A stretch of 6,814 nucleotides of DNA from contig JAGBPB010000101.1 of NCBI GenBank assembly GCA_017633615.1, positions 1 through 6,814 on the forward strand, written 5' to 3'. The notes below the pieces were generated by a model, which saw only the letters and a program-made list of their open reading frames with translations, had not been told where the DNA came from and made no database searches. Both the position numbers and the translations under genes were made by a program. Origin of the DNA: Bacteroidaceae bacterium (GTDB lineage: Bacteria > Bacteroidota > Bacteroidia > Bacteroidales > Bacteroidaceae). Positions 1-5,715 of the stretch are shown here, one piece after another (position 1 is the stretch's first letter; each line of letters begins with the position of its first letter).

Positions 1-14
1 AAACTAAACAACAT

Positions 15-47
15 AAAAGAGGCTCACTGAATTTGTGGGCCTTTTTT
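15..47 (+). terminator. Rho-independent terminator upstream of serS
   Basis: GGCTCAC (21-27) pairs with GTGGGCC (35-41), with one T-G wobble, around the 7-nt loop TGAATTT, and six T follow (42-47). The A-rich bases before the stem can pair with the T tract, as in many bidirectional terminators. It probably ends the transcript of a plus-strand gene lying left of the window. In Bacteroides that neighbour is often the ribosomal protein pair rplU-rpmA, but this is recall and the gene is not in view. The T tract ends only 21 nt before the serS start codon. Confidence 0.8.
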
Positions 48-68
48 ATTTAAAAAGATTATTTCCCG

Positions 69-1388
69 ATGTTAACACTCAAGCAGATCACAGAACAGAC
101 CGATATTGTTATTGCAGGTCTTAATAAGAAGCATTTCAAGAATGCTGAGGAGGCAATTGCCCAGGCTATCTCTCTGAATGATGACAGAAAGAAGGCTCAG
201 GCTCAGTTGGACAACAATCTTGCTGAGGGCAAGACACTTGCCGCCAAGATAGGACAGGCCATGAAGGCCGGCAACAAGGATGAGGCTGAACAGGCCAAGG
301 CACGTGTTGCTGAGCTCAAGGCTGCCGCCGCAGAACTTGAGGCAAAGAAAGAGCAGGCTGAGAATGATCTGACCGCCCTGCTCTGCACAATCCCCAATAT
401 TCCCTACCCTGAGGTTCCTGAGGGCACATGCGCTGAGGATAACTGGGTAGTCAAGTCAAACCTCAAGGAGTGTGTCATCGGACAGGATACCGTAGGTAAC
501 TGGACATGCAACCCACAGAACGGTGAAGCCAAAGTTCCTCACTGGGAACTGGCCAAGAAATACAACCTGATAGACTTTGACCTGGGTGTCAAGATTACAG
601 GTGCAGGTTTCCCCGTATATATAGGAAAAGGTGCACAGCTGCAGCGTGCACTCATCAACTTCTTCCTGGCTGAGGCTAACAAGGCCGGTTACACAGAGAT
701 CATGCCTCCTACCGTTGTCAACCAGGCATCAGGTTACGGCACAGGCCAGCTTCCTGACAAGGAGGGCCAGATGTATCACTGCGAGGTAGATGACCTCTAT
801 CTGATTCCTACTGCCGAGGTTCCCGTAACCAACATCTACCGCGATGTGATTCTGGATGAGAAGCAGCTCCCCATCAAGAACTGCGCATACACAGAGTGTT
901 TCCGCAGAGAGGCCGGTTCATACGGCAAGGATGTTCGCGGCCTGAACCGCCTGCATGAGTTCTCCAAGATTGAGATAGTACGTATTGATACTCCTGAGCA
1001 CTCAGCAGAGAGCCACAAGGAGATGCTTGCTCACGTAGAGGGCCTGCTCCAGAAACTGGAACTCCCCTACCGCATCCTGCGTCTTTGCGGCGGTGACCAG
1101 AGCTTCACATCGGCCATCTGCTATGACTTTGAGGTATATTCAGAGGCCCAGGGTCGCTGGCTTGAGGTTTCATCAGTATCCAACTTTGATACCTATCAGG
1201 CTAACCGTCTGAAATGCCGCTACCGCAAGGCCGGTGAGAAGAAAGCCGAGCTCTGCCACACACTGAACGGCTCAGCACTGGCTCTGCCCCGCATAGTAGC
1301 AGCCATCCTGGAGAACAACCAGACCGAGAAGGGCATCCGCATCCCCAAGGCTCTGATTCCCTACACTGGCTTTGATATCATCGACTAA
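69..1388 (+). CDS. serS: Seryl-tRNA synthetase (SerRS)
   Basis: This cytoplasmic class II aminoacyl-tRNA synthetase charges tRNA-Ser (and tRNA-Sec where present) with serine, using ATP. Residues 1 to about 105 are a lysine-, glutamate- and alanine-rich helical region matching the antiparallel coiled-coil arm that grips the long variable arm of tRNA-Ser. The catalytic core follows: a motif 1 helix and strand around 192-216, the serine-site TAEVP at 248-252, motif 2 starting FRREAGSYGKDVRGLNRLHEF-like at 278-298 with its conserved arginine, and motif 3 at 399-416 (LNGSALALPRIVAAILEN). At 439 aa it is complete and slightly longer than the usual 420-430. The extra residues appear to lie at about 133-153, between the arm and the core. 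The ATG at 69 gives the expected N-terminus (MLTLKQI). Its leader is A-rich with no strong ribosome binding site, as is usual for Bacteroidetes. The gene converges on the lipoprotein gene. Confidence 0.98.
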   Translation: MLTLKQITEQTDIVIAGLNKKHFKNAEEAIAQAISLNDDRKKAQAQLDNNLAEGKTLAAKIGQAMKAGNKDEAEQAKARVAELKAAAAELEAKKEQAENDLTALLCTIPNIPYPEVPEGTCAEDNWVVKSNLKECVIGQDTVGNWTCNPQNGEAKVPHWELAKKYNLIDFDLGVKITGAGFPVYIGKGAQLQRALINFFLAEANKAGYTEIMPPTVVNQASGYGTGQLPDKEGQMYHCEVDDLYLIPTAEVPVTNIYRDVILDEKQLPIKNCAYTECFRREAGSYGKDVRGLNRLHEFSKIEIVRIDTPEHSAESHKEMLAHVEGLLQKLELPYRILRLCGGDQSFTSAICYDFEVYSEAQGRWLEVSSVSNFDTYQANRLKCRYRKAGEKKAELCHTLNGSALALPRIVAAILENNQTEKGIRIPKALIPYTGFDIID

Positions 1389-1394
1389 AAAAGA

Positions 1395-1429
1395 GTACCA
1401 AAGGGGACAGACCCCTTTGGTATCATTTT
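1395..1429 (+). terminator. Left hairpin, probable serS terminator
   Basis: A perfect 11-bp stem (1396-1406 with 1412-1422) around a 5-nt loop starts 7 nt after the serS stop codon and is extended by a G-T wobble. The T tract that follows is only ATTTT, so it looks weaker than its right-hand partner. It probably slows or ends serS transcription together with the second hairpin. Confidence 0.6.
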
Positions 1430-1430
1430 C

Positions 1431-1473
1431 AAAAAGAGTACCATTGGGGTCTGTCCCCAATGGTACTCTTTTT
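1431..1473. terminator. Right hairpin, bidirectional terminator
   Basis: A perfect 19-bp inverted repeat (1431-1449 with 1455-1473) surrounds the loop TCTGT. It has five A on one side and five T on the other, so a U tract follows the stem on either strand. On the minus strand it begins inside the stop codon of the lipoprotein gene (1472-1474). On the plus strand it is the second hairpin after serS. It is well placed to end both convergent transcripts. Confidence 0.8.
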
Positions 1474-2947
1474 ACTTCTTATACAGGACATCAAAGTCGT
1501 AGTATGTCTCATAGGTGCGCTCATACCATACAGAGTATGCTGATGGAGGAGTTACCACGCAATCCCAAGGATTCTTGTGGTTATCATCACCTATCGGAGC
1601 AAATGCATTTACATATAAGGTAGGATCTGCCGTGAAACTGACCGTACTTGCGTCCAAGAACGGCTTAAGATTCTCACGATCAATTGCATTTATATTGTAG
1701 TAGTTCCATATCTCAAATGTCAGACCATCATGATATTTGTTTTTAAGATACTCCTGCAATCCTGCTGTCATTCCATGAGTTGTAATACGGATACCATTTG
1801 CCTCAAAAGCAACGGTCGCGCTTACCGCATAGACCTCACTGGTCTCTGAATTTACAATCTCAAATGACTCAGTGCTCGGCTGCGGAATATACTGAACCAA
1901 ATCAAGTTGATGTGAAATCACCAGATTCATATCATCTACATCGCAATAGTAATTCTGGCCGACAGGAATGAAAATCTCAACATCGGTAACCGCACGGATA
2001 TGAATGCTCAGTTTGGTGTGGATCCAGTCTCCCTCCTCATGTTTATCATTTACGGAAAGATTCACCTCAACATGATCTGTGGCATAAAAGTCATAGGGAT
2101 CAACATCAGGAACGTCGGGATCATCAGGATCAATTTCTGAACCGTCACCAGGGATTATCTTTATTACCCAGTCATTGTAAACACCGTCTCCCTGATAATC
2201 CAACTGACCGTTGTCCCACTTATTTGTAGCATAGTCAAAGCAGAGATAGAGGTTCTTCTTACCGTCATACTCTATTACATAGAAACGGTAATGGTTCTCT
2301 TGTGTGGTGTTGTAGAAAGAATCGTGATAACGTGGATTTACCAGCGGAATGTTCACGCAAAGAGCACGTACGCCCCATGTAGCATTGTAATCATTGATAT
2401 GGGTTCCGTTAAACTCAACATAGTCCATATGGTTGCCTCCTGTGATATCCGTGTAGTGGTGAGGCACATCACCGTTCATGAATGCAAGATGATAAGTGTC
2501 ATAGTTTGAACCTACGTTTTGGATGAAGTAGGTAGTAAGGTCACAGGTAGTGCTGCCCTCATCGGGATGAGCTGCAAGATACGCCATCACCGCATTCTTT
2601 TCTGCCTGAGAAACCTGCTCACCGCGGTCAGTAGAAGTAGCAGGAGCGTTGTCAAAGTATTGGTAAAGAACCGGATACTGGTTTTTCATCCAATCACTTT
2701 TTCCGCCCCCAAAATCCATGATTTTGAAATAGTTTACATTGACACTGACATCACCCTTAGTTCTGGCAAATGTTGTAGATAATACCTCACTTCCTGAATA
2801 CAGCCTGAAATCAGGTGTTTTTGCCAATTGTACTTCCAGTGGTGAGGCATCGCTGGATTTAAATACATCTGAGTTGTCACATGAAGACAAAACTCCAGAA
2901 AATAGTATAGCCATAGCGGCTACACCAATAGAATAGTCCTTTCTCAT
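1472..2947 (-). CDS. Predicted lipoprotein of unknown function
   Basis: I do not recognise this 491-aa protein. It starts with a short positive N-terminus (MRK), a hydrophobic stretch (7-20) and a lipobox LSSC at 20-23. Signal peptidase II should therefore cleave before Cys23 and a lipid should anchor it to a membrane. The residues after the cysteine (DNSD) are acidic, which in Bacteroidetes would fit export to the cell surface, but the match to the known export signals is partial. The mature part looks like two mostly beta-strand, aromatic-rich regions (about 45-267 and 288-491) joined by an Asp/Pro-rich linker (about 268-286). The first region ends in an acidic turn, DYQGDGVYNDW (250-260), loosely like the D-x-DYND turns of DUF4114-type and other calcium-binding surface proteins; this likeness is weak. 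No enzyme motif or further membrane segment is visible. By eye the gene is more A/T-rich than serS or gapA, and it lies between two palindromic elements. The ATG at 2947 is supported by the signal peptide directly after it. Confidence 0.85.
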   Translation of the reverse strand: MRKDYSIGVAAMAILFSGVLSSCDNSDVFKSSDASPLEVQLAKTPDFRLYSGSEVLSTTFARTKGDVSVNVNYFKIMDFGGGKSDWMKNQYPVLYQYFDNAPATSTDRGEQVSQAEKNAVMAYLAAHPDEGSTTCDLTTYFIQNVGSNYDTYHLAFMNGDVPHHYTDITGGNHMDYVEFNGTHINDYNATWGVRALCVNIPLVNPRYHDSFYNTTQENHYRFYVIEYDGKKNLYLCFDYATNKWDNGQLDYQGDGVYNDWVIKIIPGDGSEIDPDDPDVPDVDPYDFYATDHVEVNLSVNDKHEEGDWIHTKLSIHIRAVTDVEIFIPVGQNYYCDVDDMNLVISHQLDLVQYIPQPSTESFEIVNSETSEVYAVSATVAFEANGIRITTHGMTAGLQEYLKNKYHDGLTFEIWNYYNINAIDRENLKPFLDASTVSFTADPTLYVNAFAPIGDDNHKNPWDCVVTPPSAYSVWYERTYETYYDFDVLYKK

Positions 2948-2952
2948 AAATA

Positions 2953-3042
2953 AAATAAATAGTCCTTTTTATATTTTGGTAATAATAGCTTACCTTTCCT
3001 ATAAAGTTAAACTCACCAAAATATAAAACATACTATTTATTT
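2953..3042. repeat. 28-nt-arm imperfect inverted repeat before the lipoprotein gene
   Basis: The left arm (2953-2980) and right arm (3015-3042) are reverse complements at 25 of 28 positions. The outer 11 nt (AAATAAATAGT) and inner 14 nt (TTTTATATTTTGGT) match perfectly, and the only differences are a central triplet, CCT in the left arm against ATG in the right arm read on the minus strand. The spacer is 34 nt (2981-3014) and contains a small hairpin of its own (2990-2997 with 3003-3010, one mismatch). The element ends 5 nt before the lipoprotein start codon. It could be a pair of protein binding sites, an RNA leader structure, an invertible segment or the remnant of a small mobile element. 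No target-site duplication is evident. Low-complexity A/T content makes chance matches easier, but arms this long are still unlikely by chance. Confidence 0.7.
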
Positions 3043-3055
3043 AAAAAAAAGCAAA
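3025..3055 (-). promoter_or_regulatory. Candidate Bacteroidetes-type promoter for the lipoprotein gene
   Basis: On the minus strand, TTTG (3055-3052) is followed after 19 nt by TATGTTTT (3032-3025). The Bacteroidetes consensus is TTTG, 19-21 nt, then TAnnTTTG, so the -7 element matches except for its last base. The -7 box lies inside the right arm of the inverted repeat and uses its non-matching ATG triplet. Transcription would start near 3020-3017, giving a leader of about 70 nt that still holds the left arm. The region is A/T-rich and the call rests on pattern alone. Confidence 0.4.
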
Positions 3056-3060
3056 AAAAA

Positions 3061-3852
3061 TCAAAGAGCCTTACGTATTTGAACCAATTTGCTAAGCAGA
3101 CTTTCCAATTTGTCAAGTTGAAGCATATTTGCGCCATCACTCTTGGCTTGAGCAGGATTTTCATGTGTTTCCATAAAGAGGCCGTCTGCCCCTACTGCCA
3201 CAGCAGCCTTTGAGATAGTCTCAATAAGTTCAGGCTGTCCTCCGGTTACGCCGCTGGTCTGATTGGGACGCTGCAGTGAATGCGTACAATCTACAACCAC
3301 AGGATAACCAAATTTCTGCATCTCAGGGATGCCGCGGAAATCAACCACCAGATCCTGATAGCCGAATGTGGTACCGCGCTCAGTAAGCATGATATTCCTG
3401 TTTCCGGCATCAACCACCTTCTGGGCTGCGAATTGCATGGCATCGGGGGCAAGAAACTGTCCCTTCTTGATGTTTACCGTCTTGCCGGTTCTGGCAGCAG
3501 CCACCAGCAGATCAGTCTGACGGCACAGGAATGCAGGTATCTGCAGGATATCAACATACGCGGCTGCCATCTCGGCATCCTCCTCCTTATGTATATCGGT
3601 AACTACTGGAATACCGAACTCACTACGCACACGGGCCAGTATCCTGAGTGCCTTCTCATCACCTATTCCGGTAAATGAATCTATGCGTGAACGGTTGGCT
3701 TTCTTGAATGAACCTTTGAATGCATATGGTATGCCCAGACGTGATGTGATATCAACACACTTATCAGCTATGCGCAATGCCATATCCTCACCCTCAATAA
3801 CGCAGGGGCCGGCCAGCAGGAAGAAATTATTTGAATTATCAAACAGTGCCAT
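3061..3852 (-). CDS. kdsA: 3-deoxy-8-phosphooctulonate synthase (Kdo-8-P synthase)
   Basis: This cytoplasmic enzyme condenses phosphoenolpyruvate with D-arabinose 5-phosphate to give Kdo 8-phosphate, the precursor of the Kdo that links lipid A to the rest of lipopolysaccharide. The 263-aa protein is complete and is a single TIM barrel. Visible motifs are LLAGPCVIEG (12-21), KANRSRIDSFTG (51-62), TDIH (85-88), LQIPAFLCRQTDLL (103-116), VNIKKGQF (126-133), TERGTTFGYQDLVVDFRG (157-174) and FMETHENP (226-233). Cys17, His191, Glu228 and Asp239 line up with the four metal ligands of the Aquifex enzyme (recalled as C11, H185, E222, D233), so this is the metal-dependent class; the E. coli type has Asn in place of the cysteine. 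The start codon lies inside the end of the lipid kinase homologue (14-nt overlap), which implies translational coupling. Just after the stop on the minus strand come T8-GC-T8 and then the inverted repeat, with no obvious GC-rich terminator hairpin. Confidence 0.97.
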   Translation of the reverse strand: MALFDNSNNFFLLAGPCVIEGEDMALRIADKCVDITSRLGIPYAFKGSFKKANRSRIDSFTGIGDEKALRILARVRSEFGIPVVTDIHKEEDAEMAAAYVDILQIPAFLCRQTDLLVAAARTGKTVNIKKGQFLAPDAMQFAAQKVVDAGNRNIMLTERGTTFGYQDLVVDFRGIPEMQKFGYPVVVDCTHSLQRPNQTSGVTGGQPELIETISKAAVAVGADGLFMETHENPAQAKSDGANMLQLDKLESLLSKLVQIRKAL

Positions 3853-4777
3853 ATAATCCGGGAATTATAAAGTTGATGACTGCGGGCTCAAGCGAAACCT
3901 TGAGCGGGAATGTATGGTTCAATGTACGACCGTCTATGCAGGTCAGAGTGCCGTCAGCATCAAGAATCTCTATCTGCTTGGTACGATACGGACGCACCTG
4001 CTCATGATTGAGGAACTGGTTGTGCAGTATCATGTAGAGTCCACGTATGGTCTGCCAGAATTTGGGTCTGTAAACCACTGACATATCCAGCCAACCATTA
4101 TAAGGAACCGCACTCGGAGTCATACCGTAACCGCGTGAGTTACCTATACAGAGAGTCATAATCTTATCATTTATCTCCTCACTGTTGACCTTGATGCGCA
4201 TCTTATACTGCTTGCGCTCCTTGAACAGGCTGAAAATAGCTATCAGATAGGCGGGATTCTTCTTACCGAACCTTTTACAGATATCCGAAAGGCGGATGGC
4301 CTGAGCCCCCAAGCCGATATTAACAGACATCAGGAAATAGCGCACCCGCTCCAGACCATTCTCCTGATATGAGCAATAACCCACATCTATCTTCTTGGTC
4401 TTGCCCTCTATGATACTGTGAATGGCTTTCTTGTAGTTGTCAACCTCAAGGCCCCAATAGCTGGCAAAGTCATTTCCTATACCGTTGGGAACAATACCCA
4501 ATGTAAGATTCTGACGTATCTCACGGGGTGAGAACATGATGGCGTTGATGGCATCGTTCAGAGCCTCATCACCTCCCACCACGACTATGGTCTGATGACC
4601 GCTGTCTATAAGCATACGGGTAATGCGCTCTATGGAGCCTTCACCACCGGACTGAACAACATCATATTTGACCTGACGGAACTCCAGATACTCTCTTATC
4701 TGGTTCCATCGTTTTAATGAGTTGCTTACACCGGCCCTGGGAACATATACTATTCCCCACCTCTCTTCATCAGTCAT
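3839..4777 (-). CDS. Diacylglycerol/lipid kinase family protein (YegS/DagK-like)
   Basis: This 312-aa protein has the fold and motif order of the soluble lipid kinases (YegS, DgkB, sphingosine kinase superfamily), which phosphorylate diacylglycerol or related lipids with ATP at the inner membrane face. The N-terminal nucleotide-binding domain has VVVGGDEALNDAI (65-77) where the family has GGDGTxxEV, and GIVPNGIGNDFA (94-105) where it has GxxPxGTGND. The C-terminal beta domain begins near 125 (KTKKIDVG) and includes NIGLGAQA (153-160), GNSRGYG (212-218), a PYNGWLDM segment (225-232) and CIDGRTLN (280-287), where the family usually ends in DGE. Fold assignment is firm; substrate and even activity are uncertain because of these changes, though some may be normal for Bacteroidetes members. 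No membrane segment or signal peptide is seen. It starts 4 nt after miaA and overlaps kdsA by 14 nt. That context suggests a role near the cell envelope, perhaps recycling diacylglycerol, but this is inference. Confidence 0.88.
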   Translation of the reverse strand: MTDEERWGIVYVPRAGVSNSLKRWNQIREYLEFRQVKYDVVQSGGEGSIERITRMLIDSGHQTIVVVGGDEALNDAINAIMFSPREIRQNLTLGIVPNGIGNDFASYWGLEVDNYKKAIHSIIEGKTKKIDVGYCSYQENGLERVRYFLMSVNIGLGAQAIRLSDICKRFGKKNPAYLIAIFSLFKERKQYKMRIKVNSEEINDKIMTLCIGNSRGYGMTPSAVPYNGWLDMSVVYRPKFWQTIRGLYMILHNQFLNHEQVRPYRTKQIEILDADGTLTCIDGRTLNHTFPLKVSLEPAVINFIIPGLYGTV

Positions 4778-4781
4778 ATCA

Positions 4782-5699
4782 TCAATATCCCATTAGTTCA
4801 ACAATACGGTCCACTTTCCTGTCCATGGGCCATTCAAACGGTATCCACTCTATCTTAATCCCCCTGCGCTCCATACCACGGAACCAGGTCATCTGCCGCT
4901 TGGCAAACTGGTGTATGGCCACCTCAAGCTCCTGCAGCAGGTATTTATATTCAAGCTGCCCCGTTACATACAGGGTAACATACTTGTATTCTAGTCCGTA
5001 ATAGATAAGATCATCGGCTGATATGCCTCTGTCGAGCAAGCCCTTGACCTCATCAATCATACCCTCGTTAAGACGTTTCTCCAAGCGGCTGCTTATAAGT
5101 TCACGCCTCATGTCACGGCTTATGTCAACACCTATGTTCAAACTCTTGAGAGCAGGGAATCCACCAGCCTCAACCGGGGTATTGCGGTAGCACTCCTCAA
5201 TCTCAATGGCACGTATGGCACGCTTGCATGTATCAACATCAGTGGTGTTATGCAGAGTCTTGTAGCCTTTGAGTTTCTCTGTCAGTTCAGCAAGTGTCTT
5301 ACCTTCCAGCGACTTACGCAGCTCAGGATTCTCCGGAACAGGTATAAGCCTGTAACCGCGCAGTACAGATTCCAGATAAAGCCCCGTTCCACCACACATT
5401 ATCGGCTGAACACCTCGTGACACCACATCGCGGTAAGCCCTGAGGAAATCGCCCTGGAACTCATACACATTGTACTTGCTTCCCGGCTCAGCTATATCAA
5501 TCAGGTGATATGGTATGAGCTTATCTCCTACCCTGTAATCAGCCAGATCCTTACCTGTGCCTATATCCATACCGCGATAAACCTGGCGGCTGTCAGCGCT
5601 CAGAATCTCACCGCCCACGCGGTCTGCAAGCGCTACTGCCAGACGTGTCTTACCACACGCCGTCGGGCCCAGTATGGTTATAAGGTCATAGTTTACCAT
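4782..5699 (-). CDS. miaA: tRNA dimethylallyltransferase
   Basis: MiaA transfers a dimethylallyl group from dimethylallyl diphosphate to N6 of A37 in tRNAs reading codons that start with U, which steadies codon-anticodon pairing. The 305-aa protein is complete. It has a P-loop GPTACGKT (11-18), the substrate motif SADSRQVYRGMDIGTGK (34-50), GGTGLY (103-108), an insert domain around 120-170 with DVDTCKRAIRAIEI (154-167), RLNEGMIDEVKGLL (209-222), and the C-terminal AKRQMTWFR (266-274) that contacts the tRNA and substrate. The segment YYGLEYKYVTLYVTGQL (233-249) replaces the usual GY-E sequence and fits my memory of one of the two MiaA types found in Bacteroides. It is the first gene of a tight cluster with the lipid kinase homologue and kdsA. 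The start codon is only 16 nt beyond the T tract of the gapA terminator. Confidence 0.97.
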   Translation of the reverse strand: MVNYDLITILGPTACGKTRLAVALADRVGGEILSADSRQVYRGMDIGTGKDLADYRVGDKLIPYHLIDIAEPGSKYNVYEFQGDFLRAYRDVVSRGVQPIMCGGTGLYLESVLRGYRLIPVPENPELRKSLEGKTLAELTEKLKGYKTLHNTTDVDTCKRAIRAIEIEECYRNTPVEAGGFPALKSLNIGVDISRDMRRELISSRLEKRLNEGMIDEVKGLLDRGISADDLIYYGLEYKYVTLYVTGQLEYKYLLQELEVAIHQFAKRQMTWFRGMERRGIKIEWIPFEWPMDRKVDRIVELMGY

Positions 5700-5715
5700 A
5701 GGTAACCGCGAAGGT

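Larger units (their letters stand above)
1388..1473. repeat. REPIN-like pair of inverted hairpin repeats
   Basis: There are two copies of one palindromic unit in opposite orientation. The left unit has stem TACCAAAGGGG (1396-1406), loop ACAGA (1407-1411) and CCCCTTTGGTA (1412-1422). The right unit, read on the minus strand, has stem TACCATTGGGG, loop ACAGA and CCCCAATGGTA. Both are preceded by AAAAAGAG on their own strand, so the ends of the whole element are also inverted repeats (1388-1395 and 1466-1473). Over about 35 nt the units differ only at four stem positions, and those changes keep the base pairing. The spacer is short (1423-1430). This design, two REP-like palindromes head to head, matches REPINs, which are mobilised in trans by RAYT/TnpA-REP transposases. 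No such transposase is in the window, and genome-wide copy number cannot be judged here. A purely local double terminator is the alternative. Confidence 0.65.

Noticed and set aside
28..35. TGAATTTG as a -7 promoter box for serS
   Set aside because: It lies in the terminator loop, misses one key base and has no TTTG at the proper distance upstream.
1372..1623. Open frame on the plus strand across the hairpin pair (83 codons)
   Set aside because: It runs through the palindromes and then antisense to the lipoprotein gene, with no leader or recognisable protein; an overlap artefact.
2953..3042. Complete MITE with target-site duplication
   Set aside because: The flanking bases are low-complexity A/T with no convincing direct repeat.
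3043..3060. T8-GC-T8 run after kdsA as a terminator
   Set aside because: No GC-rich stem precedes it; its only clear signal is the TTTG used in the candidate promoter.
3280..3678. 132-codon open frame on the plus strand inside kdsA
   Set aside because: It is antisense to a strongly conserved gene and its translation resembles no known protein.
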